Notes: generated by a model from the letters alone, not told the origin. DNA of 64,000 nucleotides from RGIG9608 sp045612365 (GCA_045612365.1 JAZKYY010000004.1:109966-173965); one strand, 5' to 3'. Positions 35,661-44,559 are shown, numbered from the stretch's first letter. A program made the numbers and translations.

Positions 35661-37142
35661 ATGCGAAAACTTTTATTGATAACATTTGTACTATGTGTGT
35701 TTTTTGCATTTGGGTGGTTGATTCAGATGCAGATTGTAAATTGGAAGCATGTAGATGAAGTGTTCTCTCATTATCTTGAGATTAATGTAAATAATAGTCT
35801 TTTTCAGTTGTCCAAAGAGATTGAAAGAGAGGATGCTCTAAATCATTTTGAGGAAGTCTCAAGGAAATTGATTGAGGATAATGGTTACGAATCTTATTTA
35901 AAAAAACATGATTGTGCTCAATTGCTCGAAGATTCATTTATGAATCATGCTGTAAGGGATAGAAAAAACTTGTTGCTTACTCCTAAAAAAGAATATATAA
36001 AGGAAACGACAGAAAAGATTCGTCAAAAACGTTTGGCACAACTTGTTCATAGTCGAGAAGTTGTTGATCTAGTGATCGAGAAGTTGTTAGAGGAACAAAA
36101 TCAAAAGACTATATATGAGCGAATTGATTTTGATTCTTTATTGGAAACCTTGACAGAGTTATTTAAAGAAAATGGAGTAAATTTTCCTTTTGAGTATAAC
36201 ATTACAAATAAAAATGGACGTTTAATTTATGGAAAATCTTTTTCGGAAGAAAAAGAATATGTTATATATTCTCATTATCTATTTTCGCCCAAAATATATG
36301 AGGAATCTTATACAATAAATGTGGCTTTTGAACGTGATGTTTTCTTTGGCGATGAAAAAATTAAGTGGCTTTTGCCTATAGTTAGTGTGCTCCTTTTGTT
36401 GTTATTAACTTTTGTTGCAACGTTGGTTTATGTAATCTATCAACGTCGTCTGAATGTTACAAAACAAGATTTTATCAGTAATTTGACGCATGAACTAAAA
36501 ACACCAATTTCATCTATCTCATTAGTTTCTCAAATTCTTTCGGATAAGAATACTTCTAAATCGCCTGAAAAAATTGATCATCTATCTAAAATAATGAAAG
36601 ATGAAGTTAGACGGTTGAATTTTTTGGTCGAGAAGGTTTTGCAACTTTCTGTTTTTGAGAAAGAGAAATCTTTACTTGCGTTTAAGGAATTTGATGTTCA
36701 CGAGTTGTTGCGAGAAATTATGGAAAATTATTCCTTCAGAGTAAATCAGTTGGAGGGAAAACTTCTTGCAGAATTTGAAGCAAAATATCATTTTGCTATG
36801 ATTGACGAACTACATTTTACAAATGCTATTTATAATCTATTGGATAATGCTACGAAATATCGTAAAGATAATTTGGTGATAAAGATAAGGACCTGGAATC
36901 AAAATTCTAAGCTTTATATAGCGGTTGAAGATAATGGAATTGGTATAAAACGTCAGGATTTAAGACATGTTTTTGATCGTTTTTATCGTGTTCATACTGG
37001 AAACCTGCATAATATAAAAGGTTTTGGAATAGGTCTTTCTTATGTGCAGAAAATTATAAAAAAGCATCACGGAAACATTTTTGTTAAAAGTGATTATGGG
37101 ATTGGAAGTAAATTTGTAATTGTTATACCATCAACAAAATAA
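35661..37142 (+). CDS. rprX: RprX-type sensor histidine kinase
   Basis: Membrane sensor kinase of 493 residues. TM1 is near the N-terminus (LLLITFVLCVFFAFGWLI). A periplasmic sensing region of ~200 residues follows, rich in charged helices, then TM2 (WLLPIVSVLLLLLLTFVATL). The H-box is ISNLTHELKTPISSISLV with the phospho-accepting His. The ATPase domain shows the N-box AIYNLLDNATKY, and the G-boxes are VEDNGIGIKRQDL and GFGIGLSYVQKI. No HAMP domain is obvious. It pairs with the response regulator 15 bp downstream, as in Bacteroides RprX/RprY. The signal sensed is unknown. Confidence 0.9.
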   Translation: MRKLLLITFVLCVFFAFGWLIQMQIVNWKHVDEVFSHYLEINVNNSLFQLSKEIEREDALNHFEEVSRKLIEDNGYESYLKKHDCAQLLEDSFMNHAVRDRKNLLLTPKKEYIKETTEKIRQKRLAQLVHSREVVDLVIEKLLEEQNQKTIYERIDFDSLLETLTELFKENGVNFPFEYNITNKNGRLIYGKSFSEEKEYVIYSHYLFSPKIYEESYTINVAFERDVFFGDEKIKWLLPIVSVLLLLLLTFVATLVYVIYQRRLNVTKQDFISNLTHELKTPISSISLVSQILSDKNTSKSPEKIDHLSKIMKDEVRRLNFLVEKVLQLSVFEKEKSLLAFKEFDVHELLREIMENYSFRVNQLEGKLLAEFEAKYHFAMIDELHFTNAIYNLLDNATKYRKDNLVIKIRTWNQNSKLYIAVEDNGIGIKRQDLRHVFDRFYRVHTGNLHNIKGFGIGLSYVQKIIKKHHGNIFVKSDYGIGSKFVIVIPSTK

Positions 37143-37157
37143 TTAAAACATAAAATT

Positions 37158-37862
37158 ATGAATCAAAAAACAAAAATTCTTGTATGTGAGGATGATGAAA
37201 ATTTGGGAATGTTACTCAAAGAATATCTTCAAATTAAAAACTATGATGTTGATCTTTTCCCTGATGGAGAACTAGGATATAAAGCATTTCTTAGAGAGAA
37301 ATATGATTTATGCGTTCTAGATGTAATGATGCCAAAACGCGATGGATTTACTTTGGCTCAAGATATTCGCACGTTGAATAATGGCATCCCAATTATTTTT
37401 CTAAGTGCTAAATCTTTGAAAGAGGATGTTTTAGAGGGTTTTCGTTCAGGAGCAGATGATTATATGACCAAGCCATTCAATATGGAAGAGTTAATATTTC
37501 GTATAGAAGCAATCTTGAAAAGAACAAATGGCCAAAAAGAAAAATCCCAAACGTTGTTTACATTTGGTAAGTTTTCGTTTGATGCTAAATGCAAAGAATT
37601 GGTTTTTGAGGAAGAGAAAATGTCATTAACTACCAAAGAGACAGAACTTTTGATGCTTTTGGCTCGCAATGGGAATAATATTTTGGAAAGAAATTATGCT
37701 CTTAAAACTATTTGGATTGATGATAATTATTTCAATGCACGAAGTATGGATGTGTATATAACCAAATTGAGAAAAAAACTTCAAAAAGATCCTACTGTAC
37801 AGATTTTGAATGTTCACGGAAAAGGTTATAAGCTTATTTATCCAGAGGTTGAACAGGAATAA
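37158..37862 (+). CDS. rprY: RprY-type OmpR/PhoB response regulator
   Basis: DNA-binding regulator of 234 residues. The receiver (1-120) has the acidic pocket CEDDEN, the phospho-acceptor Asp in LCVLDVMMPKRDG, and the Lys of YMTKPF. A C-terminal winged helix (about 135-230: LTTKETELLMLLARNGNNILERNYAL and SMDVYITKLRKKL) is of OmpR type. It is partnered with the kinase just upstream. The sequence strongly resembles Bacteroides RprY. Confidence 0.92.
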   Translation: MNQKTKILVCEDDENLGMLLKEYLQIKNYDVDLFPDGELGYKAFLREKYDLCVLDVMMPKRDGFTLAQDIRTLNNGIPIIFLSAKSLKEDVLEGFRSGADDYMTKPFNMEELIFRIEAILKRTNGQKEKSQTLFTFGKFSFDAKCKELVFEEEKMSLTTKETELLMLLARNGNNILERNYALKTIWIDDNYFNARSMDVYITKLRKKLQKDPTVQILNVHGKGYKLIYPEVEQE

Positions 37863-37928
37863 AATTAAAGAGAAGAAACGTTTTGCGTAAGGTAGTTGCA
37901 AGACGTTTTTTTATTGCTTTCTTTTTTC

Positions 37929-37936
37929 TATTTTTG
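37929..37936 (+). promoter_or_regulatory. Promoter -7 box for hisB-kdsB
   Basis: TATTTTTG, 24 bases upstream of the chosen hisB ATG. It lies inside the upstream open frame and so argues against the longer start at 37883. Confidence 0.5.
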
Positions 37937-37960
37937 TCATTAGTTTTTACTGTTTTTGCT

Positions 37961-39064
37961 ATGAAAAAAGCGTTGTTTATTGATCGTGATGGAACCTTGA
38001 TTCTTGAGCCTGAAGTTACTTTTCAGGTTGATACATTGGATCAGTTGGAATTTTTGCCAGCAGTGTTTCGTAATCTATATTTTATTCAAAAGAATTTAGA
38101 TTTTGAATTGGTAATTGTTACAAATCAAGATGGACTAGGAACAGATTCCTATCCTCAGGAGAATTTTGACAGAGTGCAACAAAAAATGCTTTCTTGTTTC
38201 GAAAATGAGGGAGTGAATTTCAATGAGGTATTGATAGATAAATCCTTTCCAGAAGAAAATCTTCCTACTCGTAAGCCTAATACAGGTTTGTTGGAAAAAT
38301 ATATGAATGGAGAGTATGATTTAGCAAATTCATTTGTTATTGGCGACAGAATTACTGATATGCAATTGGCAAAAAATCTTGGATGTCAGGGGATTTTAAT
38401 TGGAAACGAAAATCTTTCGTTGGAAGGATTTCCGTTTCATATTTTTAGCTCTTGGAACGAGATTTCCGAATTTCTTTTTGCAAAAGAGCGTGTTGCCGAA
38501 TTGCGTAGAACAACTAAGGAAACGGATGTTTACGTAAGGATTAATCTTGATGGAAAAGGGAATACAGATATTTCTACAGGATTATCATTTTTTGATCATC
38601 TTTTAGATCAGATTGGTCGTCACTCTGGGATGGATCTTACGGTAAAAACAAAAGGAGATTTGCATGTAGATGAGCACCATACTATTGAAGATACAGCTAT
38701 TGTTCTAGGGGAAGTGTTAAAGAGTGCTTTGGGAGACAAACGTGGAATTGAGCGTTATGGTTTCTGCTTGCCGATGGATGATTGTTTGTGTCAAGTTGTA
38801 TTGGACTTTGGAGGACGATCGTGGTTGGTTTTTGATGCAAAATTCAATCGTGAAAAAGTGGGTGATGTGCCCACTGAAATGTTTGTTCACTTTTTTAAGT
38901 CGCTCAGCGATGCAGCAAAAATGAATCTTAATATTAAAGCAGAAGGAGATAACGAACATCACAAAATAGAAGGACTTTTTAAGGCTTTTGCAAAAGCAAT
39001 AAAAATGGCAGTCAAAAGAGATATTTATCGTTATGAATTGCCATCTACGAAGGGTAGTCTTTGA
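37961..39064 (+). CDS. hisB: Bifunctional histidinol-phosphatase/imidazoleglycerol-phosphate dehydratase
   Basis: Performs two steps of histidine synthesis. The 367 residues start with a HAD phosphatase (KKALFIDRDGTLILEP with the DxD nucleophile, then the Cys-free zinc loop region, and GDRITDMQLAKNLGC). The second half is IGPD (from ~175), with the two manganese-binding repeats FFDHLLDQIGRHSGMDL with DEHHTIEDTAIVLGE, and EGDNEHHKIEGLFKAFAKAI. The ATG at 37961 is chosen over an upstream in-frame ATG that adds a hydrophobic non-homologous leader. No other his genes are in the window. Confidence 0.95.
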   Translation: MKKALFIDRDGTLILEPEVTFQVDTLDQLEFLPAVFRNLYFIQKNLDFELVIVTNQDGLGTDSYPQENFDRVQQKMLSCFENEGVNFNEVLIDKSFPEENLPTRKPNTGLLEKYMNGEYDLANSFVIGDRITDMQLAKNLGCQGILIGNENLSLEGFPFHIFSSWNEISEFLFAKERVAELRRTTKETDVYVRINLDGKGNTDISTGLSFFDHLLDQIGRHSGMDLTVKTKGDLHVDEHHTIEDTAIVLGEVLKSALGDKRGIERYGFCLPMDDCLCQVVLDFGGRSWLVFDAKFNREKVGDVPTEMFVHFFKSLSDAAKMNLNIKAEGDNEHHKIEGLFKAFAKAIKMAVKRDIYRYELPSTKGSL

Positions 39065-39081
39065 TAAATTTCTTGAGACAA

Positions 39082-39831
39082 ATGAAATTCTTGGCAATAA
39101 TTCCTGCTCGTTACGCATCTTCTCGTTTCCCCGGAAAACCACTTGCTTTGATTGGGCATAAACCAATGATACAGTTAGTTTATGAGCAGGTAAAGAAAGA
39201 AACAGACGATGTTTATGTGGCAACAGACGATGAAAGAATCTTTAATGCGGTAAAAGATTTTGGAGGAAATGTTGTGATGACAAGTGCGGATCATCGTAGT
39301 GGAACGGACCGTTGTTTTGAGGCCTATCAACGAATTGCTCAAGATGCAGATGTTGTGATAAATATACAGGGTGATGAGCCATTTGTTCAACCAGAGCAGA
39401 TAGGATTGTTAAAGAATTGTTTTTCTGATCCTATAACAGAGATAGCAACACTTGTAAAACCTTTTTCGGAAAAAGATACATTTGATTCTTTATCTTCTCC
39501 GAATACGCCGAAAGTAGTTATAAATAATCGAATGGAAGCAATTTATTTCAGTCGGTCAGTTATTCCTTATTTGAGAGGAATAGATAGGTTGAAGTGGTTG
39601 CAGAAGGGAATCTTTTATAAACATATAGGGATGTATGCATATCGAGTTGATATTTTGGAGCAGATTACTAGTCTAGAGCCAACTCCACTTGAATTATCAG
39701 AAAAACTAGAGCAGCTCAGATGGATAGAGAATGGTTTTCGTATAAAGGTGGGCATCACCAACTTGGAAACTATAGGAGTGGATACTCCTGATGATTTGCA
39801 AAAGGCAAATGATTTTTTCTTCAATCTATAA
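39082..39831 (+). CDS. kdsB: 3-deoxy-manno-octulosonate cytidylyltransferase
   Basis: Activates Kdo as CMP-Kdo for lipid A-core synthesis. The 249 residues contain IIPARYASSRFPGKPLA, DDVYVATDDERI, SGTDRCFEAYQ, VVINIQGDEPFVQPEQI, YFSRSVIPY, YKHIGMYAYR and LEQLRWIENGFRI, all signatures of KdsB. The ATG at 39082 is preferred. A TTG-initiated version would overlap the hisB stop. It is cotranscribed with hisB and ends at a bidirectional terminator. Confidence 0.96.
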   Translation: MKFLAIIPARYASSRFPGKPLALIGHKPMIQLVYEQVKKETDDVYVATDDERIFNAVKDFGGNVVMTSADHRSGTDRCFEAYQRIAQDADVVINIQGDEPFVQPEQIGLLKNCFSDPITEIATLVKPFSEKDTFDSLSSPNTPKVVINNRMEAIYFSRSVIPYLRGIDRLKWLQKGIFYKHIGMYAYRVDILEQITSLEPTPLELSEKLEQLRWIENGFRIKVGITNLETIGVDTPDDLQKANDFFFNL

Positions 39832-39837
39832 TACAAT

Positions 39838-39870
39838 AAGAAACGCCATCTAAGTAGATGGCGTTTTCTT
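39838..39870. terminator. Bidirectional terminator between kdsB and rplT
   Basis: AAGAAACGCCATCT, an AAGT loop and AGATGGCGTTTTCTT form a near-perfect 14-bp stem. Confidence 0.85.
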
Positions 39871-39888
39871 TATGATGTGATGAAAAAT

Positions 39889-40242
39889 TTATTTCATATT
39901 TTTTGCTTGTTTTACAATTGCTTCAAAAGCAGCAGGATTGTTCATAGCAAGGTCTGCAAGAACTTTACGATTGATTGTGATTCCTGCTTTATGTAAAGCT
40001 CCCATCAATTGAGAATAAGAGAATCCTTCCAAGCGTGCAGCTGCGTTGATACGTTGAATCCACAATGCACGGAATGTGCGTTTTTTGTTCTTGCGGTCGC
40101 GATAAGCATATTGCAAACCTTTTTCCCAAGTGTTTTTTGCTACTGTCCAAACGTTGCGACGTGCACCAAAATAACCTCTTGTTAACTTCAAAATTTTTTT
40201 ACGTTTCGCTCTCGAAGCGACGTGATTTACTGATCTTGGCAT
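39889..40242 (-). CDS. rplT: 50S ribosomal protein L20
   Basis: 117 residues. The very basic start MPRSVNHVASRAKRKKILKLTRGYFGARRNVW and the YRDRKNKKRTFRALWIQRINAAAR core are canonical for L20. It is third in the infC-rpmI-rplT operon. Confidence 0.98.
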   Translation of the reverse strand: MPRSVNHVASRAKRKKILKLTRGYFGARRNVWTVAKNTWEKGLQYAYRDRKNKKRTFRALWIQRINAAARLEGFSYSQLMGALHKAGITINRKVLADLAMNNPAAFEAIVKQAKNMK

Positions 40243-40326
40243 AATTTTTTGTTTTTTTTGAATGTTAGCGTTGTTCTATTTTTACAATCTTTTTTTAGCT
40301 AAACATTCGGTTAATACTAATATTTC

Positions 40327-40521
40327 TTAAATAACGAGCAGTGCTTTAACATTTTTTACATCAGCAGCATTTACTAATCCTGCATGAGTTAAATTACGTT
40401 TTTGTTTAGTCGTCTTTTTTGTCAAAATATGACTTTTAAAAGCGTGCTTACGTTTGATTTTTCCTGTTCCGGTAAGAGCGAATCTTTTTTTAGCACCGGA
40501 ATTAGTCTTCATTTTTGGCAT
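40327..40521 (-). CDS. rpmI: 50S ribosomal protein L35
   Basis: 64 residues: MPKMKTNSGAKKRFALTGTG, KIKRKHAFKSHILTKKTTKQKR and a short C-terminus ending KALLVI. It lies between infC and rplT, the usual order. Confidence 0.97.
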   Translation of the reverse strand: MPKMKTNSGAKKRFALTGTGKIKRKHAFKSHILTKKTTKQKRNLTHAGLVNAADVKNVKALLVI

Positions 40522-40563
40522 TTTCTTAAAATTTTAATTAGTTATAGTTAATAATAAAATCTT

Positions 40564-41088
40564 TTACTTCTTCTTTGGAGAGAGCATTATAATCATTCGT
40601 TTTCCTTCTAATGTTGGAAGAGAATCAACTTTTGCAATATCTTCCAAGTCATTTGCAAAACGTAACAATAAAACTTCTCCTTGTTCTTTGAAAAGAATTG
40701 AACGACCTTTGAAAAATACGAACGCTTTAACCTTGCAACCTTCTTTCAAAAATCCTTGAGCATGTTTCAATTTGAAATTGTAGTCGTGGTCATCTGTTTG
40801 AGGCCCGAAACGGATTTCTTTGACAACAATTTTTGTTGATTTAGCTTTTAATTCTTTTTCTCGCTTTTTCTGTTGATATAGAAACTTCTGATAGTCAATT
40901 ACTTTGCATACAGGAGGAACAGCATTTGGAGAAATCTCCACTAAATCCAACCCTTGATATTCTGCAATACTAATGGCTTGTTTGATAGGATAAACACCTT
41001 GTTCTACATTGTCTCCAACTAAACGAACTTCTTTCGCTTGAATATTTTCGTTAATTCGATTAGGTACTTCTTTTTTCTTATCTGCCAT
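40564..41088 (-). CDS. infC: Translation initiation factor IF-3
   Basis: 174 residues with both IF-3 domains: N-terminal RINENIQAKEVRLVG and YQGLDLVEISPNAVPPVCKVIDYQKFLYQQ, then C-terminal KEIRFGPQTDDHDYNFKLKHAQGFL and VKAFVFFKGR. The start appears to be ATG at 41088, unlike the AUU autoregulatory start in enterobacteria. The operon is infC-rpmI-rplT with a -7 box upstream. Confidence 0.97.
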   Translation of the reverse strand: MADKKKEVPNRINENIQAKEVRLVGDNVEQGVYPIKQAISIAEYQGLDLVEISPNAVPPVCKVIDYQKFLYQQKKREKELKAKSTKIVVKEIRFGPQTDDHDYNFKLKHAQGFLKEGCKVKAFVFFKGRSILFKEQGEVLLLRFANDLEDIAKVDSLPTLEGKRMIIMLSPKKK

Positions 41089-41146
41089 TAAATAAAGGGT
41101 TTAAATTTTTTCTTTGTCCTTTGTTTCTTATCTTATTTTAAGCATG

Positions 41147-41154
41147 CAAATTTA
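41147..41154 (-). promoter_or_regulatory. Promoter -7 box for infC-rpmI-rplT
   Basis: TAAATTTG on the minus strand, 58 bases upstream of the infC ATG. Confidence 0.45.
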
Positions 41155-41201
41155 CAACTTTTTTAGAAATAGAAAAAGGTAATAGTGCTTTTTTATTCTC
41201 T

Positions 41202-41954
41202 TTATGTATTTTTTTCAATTACAAACTCAACTTCTTTGAAACTATATATGTGTTTTTTGTTATTTGTATCAACTAAAACCAATTGCCCCGATGGAAGAAC
41301 TTGAGTTATTTTTGCCAAGAAAAACTCGCCTTTGTTGTTTTTATATGCATAAAAATTATTGTTTCGGTATAGTGAGTTAAAATAATTTTCTTGTAAAATT
41401 TTTGTGCTTAAATCTATGCTTTCATAGTATTTCAAAATTCTACTATGAACGGTAACCATTATTTTTTCAATGTTGAAGTTTTTTTCGGAAAGTAGTTTCA
41501 TTGAAATGGGATTTGGAGCATTACTAATGAATTGAGTTTGGTTTACATTCAAACCAATGCCGATTACAGATGAGGAAAACTCATTTCCCATAACTTTGTT
41601 CTCGATCAAGATCCCTGCGATTTTTTTATCCTCAACATAAATGTCATTTGGCCATTTAATTTTGATGCTTCTCCTTAATTCCTTCTGAAGAACATCCTTT
41701 ATTGCTAACGCTACAATTTCTGAGAGCAAAAATTGCTCTGTAATAGCTATTTTTTTTGGAAAAAGAAGCATGCTGAAAAGTAGATTTTTTCCTTTCTCAG
41801 CCTCCCAAGTATTGCTACCTTGTCCTCTTCCATTGGTTTGGAAATGGGTTTGAACAACCGATCCTTCAGGTAAATTCTTTTCTGTTGCTAGCTGCCAAAG
41901 TAATTGGTTGGTCGATGTGGTTTCTTCGATGTAAAAAATATTTGAATTTTTCAT
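41202..41954 (-). CDS. birA: Biotin--[acetyl-CoA-carboxylase] ligase
   Basis: Attaches biotin to the carboxyl-carrier lysine through biotinyl-AMP. The 250 residues have the biotin/ATP loop QTNGRGQGSNTWEAEKGKNLLFSMLL, the IKWPNDIYVEDKKIAGILIE segment and the VIGIGLNVN strand. There is no N-terminal winged helix, so it is a monofunctional ligase rather than a repressor. The start is the ATG at 41954, overlapping the dacB stop as ATGA. A longer frame to 42071 runs antisense-like through dacB and is rejected. Confidence 0.93.
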   Translation of the reverse strand: MKNSNIFYIEETTSTNQLLWQLATEKNLPEGSVVQTHFQTNGRGQGSNTWEAEKGKNLLFSMLLFPKKIAITEQFLLSEIVALAIKDVLQKELRRSIKIKWPNDIYVEDKKIAGILIENKVMGNEFSSSVIGIGLNVNQTQFISNAPNPISMKLLSEKNFNIEKIMVTVHSRILKYYESIDLSTKILQENYFNSLYRNNNFYAYKNNKGEFFLAKITQVLPSGQLVLVDTNNKKHIYSFKEVEFVIEKNT

Positions 41955-43339
41955 CGAATAGATTGTGTTAAAAGTCTTTCTATTTCTCGAACAATTTCCT
42001 TTCTTGAGCAATAGAAGTTGTTTGTTAATACGGCAAATGCATATTGGTCTGACATGTATCCAGCATAGCATTGTACCATATCAAAACTTCCACTTTTTGC
42101 TTTTACGCTTCCGGAGAGCGAAGTTCCGGATAGGAATTGTCGAATAGTTCCCGATTCTCCTGCCACAGGAAGAGAATTGTAGAATGTTTCAAAATTTTTA
42201 GAAGTGCTCATATAGCAAAGCAAATCAACAAAAAACTGTGCAGAAATTTTGTTTTTTGGCGAAAGCCCGCTTCCATCTTGCAAAAATAGTGATTCGGTAT
42301 TGAGCCCTTTTTGTTTCCAAAATGACTTTATCACGCCTATTGAAACTGCCGAATGTGCTACACTGTTTTTTTGCAGAGAAAGGTATTTGAACAAGTGTTC
42401 GGCATAAACATTGTTGCTTTTTACATTGATTTCTTGAATAATTCGAGATAGTTTTGGTGAATGCTGACAATGAATAACTTTTCTGTTTGTATTTCCTTTT
42501 TTGAACAAAACTTTAGGTTGTTGTGTAATTTTTATCCCAATGTTTCTCAAATTTTTATCCATTTCTTTTGCAAAAAACATTGGTAAGTTTGGGATGTCGC
42601 CTTTTATGATAAATTCTTTCTTGTTGATGGGAACGGCGCCAAAAAGGTAACGCTCGTTGCTAAGAGGAGAACCATAGAAGTAAGCACTGTCTGACTTTAT
42701 ATTCTTCACTACAAGGTGATTGTGTAGGCTCATATCTTCTATGAATGGCTTGTGACTTATGACTTCTGGTGATGTACCTTCTCCTCCTGAGCGTAACATT
42801 ACTCTGCACGTATTGTCGTAAATGGAGAGAGCAAAAATTGATGGGGCATAATAGTTTGCAATGTCTTCCCAAAGCCATTTGGGAGAAACTCCCTCTTGGT
42901 CGTACAGCGAAACGTCGGCCACAACAGCCCCAGTTATCGTGTTGATTCCTGCCGATTTGATGATTTTTGCCCACGATTGCATAAAACGAGGATCGCCCAT
43001 TTTATAGGAACCAAGCGTTGGGTCGCCTCCGCCACGAATGTATAAGTTGCCTTTTAGAGTTCCGTTTTCAATTACACCGTCGTATTCAATATATGTTTTG
43101 AAGGTAAAGTCTTTACCTAAAATTTCTAATGCAGTGGCTGTGGTAATGAGTTTGGTAACCGAGGCAGGAGTAAACGATAGTAAACAGTTTTGTTGATGTA
43201 CGATTTTCCCAGTTTTTAGGTTTTTTACAACATAAGCTATCGATGCCGACTCCATTCCTTTTTTGTCGAAAAAAGGTTGTGCTATAAGGCTCGAAACAAA
43301 AAAACTGAAGAACAGTGTAGTGAAGAAGAATTTTCTCAT
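41951..43339 (-). CDS. dacB: D-alanyl-D-alanine carboxypeptidase/endopeptidase (PBP4, S13)
   Basis: Periplasmic peptidoglycan hydrolase of 462 residues. A signal peptide ends near FVSSLIAQ. The penicillin-binding motifs are SxxK (S60-V-T-K63 in TPASVTKL), SxN (SNNVYAEHLFKY) and KxG (KAKSGSFDMVQCYAGY). The large insert domains typical of class C PBP4 lie between SxxK and SxN. Its start overlaps the upstream small membrane gene by ATGA and its stop overlaps birA in the same way, forming a three-gene translationally coupled cluster. Confidence 0.94.
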   Translation of the reverse strand: MRKFFFTTLFFSFFVSSLIAQPFFDKKGMESASIAYVVKNLKTGKIVHQQNCLLSFTPASVTKLITTATALEILGKDFTFKTYIEYDGVIENGTLKGNLYIRGGGDPTLGSYKMGDPRFMQSWAKIIKSAGINTITGAVVADVSLYDQEGVSPKWLWEDIANYYAPSIFALSIYDNTCRVMLRSGGEGTSPEVISHKPFIEDMSLHNHLVVKNIKSDSAYFYGSPLSNERYLFGAVPINKKEFIIKGDIPNLPMFFAKEMDKNLRNIGIKITQQPKVLFKKGNTNRKVIHCQHSPKLSRIIQEINVKSNNVYAEHLFKYLSLQKNSVAHSAVSIGVIKSFWKQKGLNTESLFLQDGSGLSPKNKISAQFFVDLLCYMSTSKNFETFYNSLPVAGESGTIRQFLSGTSLSGSVKAKSGSFDMVQCYAGYMSDQYAFAVLTNNFYCSRKEIVREIERLLTQSIR

Positions 43340-43521
43340 TTCTTTTTTGTGTTTTTACTGTTTTCTCCAAGCGAACAAGCTGCAAGGCACGTAACTGCCA
43401 AAGCGAGCAACCAAATGGCTTCTTTCGTAGCTATTTTATCCATGCCGAGTAGCGTGAGTACACCTAAACCTAACCCCAATGCCACGCAGCGAAATACAAG
43501 TAGTGGTAAAAATTTATTCAT
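43336..43521 (-). CDS. Small two-helix membrane protein coupled to dacB
   Basis: 61 residues with two hydrophobic helices (LLVFRCVALGLGLGVLTLLG and EAIWLLALAVTCLAACSLG) and a basic Lys/Asn tail. I do not recognise the family. The ATGA overlap with dacB and the clean membrane-protein profile support real coding. A role in the envelope near PBP4 is plausible but unproven. Confidence 0.6.
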   Translation of the reverse strand: MNKFLPLLVFRCVALGLGLGVLTLLGMDKIATKEAIWLLALAVTCLAACSLGENSKNTKKK

Positions 43522-43566
43522 ATCTTTTCTTCTTTTTGATGTGATTAACTAACGAATGCGATTTTA

Positions 43567-43748
43567 TTAATTATTACATATAAATTCAAAATCTGCAGTA
43601 TTTTCTATTCCTGTTCTTTCTTTGTATTTATTGGCACTTGCTTCAAAAACAGCAAGAAAATCTTTTTTTGCACTTTCTATGCTATTTCCCTCTCCAAAGA
43701 GTTTGTATAAATAGAGTACCAACCTTGACTGTTGCTCTCAATGTGTGC
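43567..43748 (-). pseudogene. Decayed HicB-like antitoxin-type gene
   Basis: Two adjacent minus-strand frames read as parts of one protein. The first is HIESNSQGWYSIYTNSL. After a frameshift near 43690 comes LFGEGNSIESAKKDFLAVF, continuing EASANKYKERTGIENTADFEFICNN and a stop. The pattern (degenerate-RNase-H-like strands, G-E-G then AKKDF helix) is that of short Bacteroidota HicB-family proteins. There is no start codon in frame, a frameshift in the middle, and the end is early. No HicA toxin gene is visible nearby. Confidence 0.45.
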
Positions 43749-43793
43749 TTAATATACTTTTTTATATTATTTTATTTCAACTAATTGCAAACT

Positions 43794-44108
43794 TTACAGC
43801 AATCCAAGTTCGAGTTTGGCTTCTTCGCTCATCATTTCTTTGTCCCATTCGGGTTCAAAAACAAGATTTATCTCTACTTTCCCAATGTTTTCGATTGATT
43901 CCACTTTCATTTTTACATCTTCTACAATGAAATCTGCAGCAGGGCAGTTGGGGGCAGTTAGCGTCATATCTATTGCTACGTCATTATTTTCTGCAACTTC
44001 AATTTTATAAATCAGCCCCAAATCATAAACATTTACGGGAATTTCAGGATCAAAAACCGTACGGAGCATTTCTACTATTTTTGTTTCTAATGTCAAAAAA
44101 CTATCCAT
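43794..44108 (-). CDS. DUF59/MIP18-family iron-sulfur assembly protein
   Basis: 104 residues from the ATG at 44108. It is the SufT/PaaD-like MIP18 fold: VEMLRTVFDPEIPVNVYDLGLIYKIEV, MTLTAPNCPAADFIVEDVKMKVESI with the conserved Cys, and VEINLVFEPEWDKEMMSEEAKLELGLL. Members assist [Fe-S] cluster assembly or maturation (family knowledge). Its start overlaps the thioesterase gene by 8 bp on the same strand, so the two are coupled. Confidence 0.88.
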   Translation of the reverse strand: MDSFLTLETKIVEMLRTVFDPEIPVNVYDLGLIYKIEVAENNDVAIDMTLTAPNCPAADFIVEDVKMKVESIENIGKVEINLVFEPEWDKEMMSEEAKLELGLL

Positions 44109-44523
44109 TGTTGTTCTTGTACTTTGTATTAATTTTTTCCAAAAAATCATCTAAAAATTGGCAGTGAGCAAGTTGTCCATTTATGGTTGCGACGTTTTCT
44201 ACCTTTGCTCTCACACAGAGTTTCATGTCAGGAAACCGGTAAATATGCTGATAAAAAGTATATTTTATGCCATCTTTTACAAGATTGAGTTTGCTGACAA
44301 ATTTATCTCTCGAGCGCAAAGGTGTTTTGTATGCAATTTCGATGCGTGCCACCACCAAATCAATACCTTCGTTGTGTAACTGAGCAAAACTCAAATCGTT
44401 TTCAAGCAAAAATTCGTGGCGAGTATGTTCAAGGTAATGTTGATAGTTGGCATTGTTTACAATTCCTTGTAAATCACATTCATAGTCGCGAACTTTGAAC
44501 TCCAATTCGTAGATAAAATTCAT
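44101..44523 (-). CDS. Acyl-CoA thioesterase, 4HBT/YbgC-like hotdog fold
   Basis: 140 residues. The hotdog-fold signature is FKVRDYECDLQGIVNNANYQHYLEHTRHEFL, where the Asp and the Asn/Tyr pair are catalytic in YbgC-like enzymes. It continues with IEIAYKTPLRSRDKFVSKLNLV. Substrate unknown, probably a short or medium acyl-CoA. It precedes and overlaps the DUF59 gene. Its own -7 box is at 44552-44559. Confidence 0.88.
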   Translation of the reverse strand: MNFIYELEFKVRDYECDLQGIVNNANYQHYLEHTRHEFLLENDLSFAQLHNEGIDLVVARIEIAYKTPLRSRDKFVSKLNLVKDGIKYTFYQHIYRFPDMKLCVRAKVENVATINGQLAHCQFLDDFLEKINTKYKNNNG

Positions 44524-44551
44524 TGCTTTAGCTGTTTTGTTTTACAAGAGG

Positions 44552-44559
44552 CAAAGATA
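44552..44559 (-). promoter_or_regulatory. Promoter -7 box for the 4HBT-DUF59 pair
   Basis: TATCTTTG on the minus strand, 28 bases upstream of the thioesterase ATG. Confidence 0.6.

Noticed and set aside
37883..37960. Upstream extension of hisB read as a signal peptide
   Set aside because: HisB is cytosolic, the conserved sequence begins at the internal ATG, and a -7 box lies within the extension.
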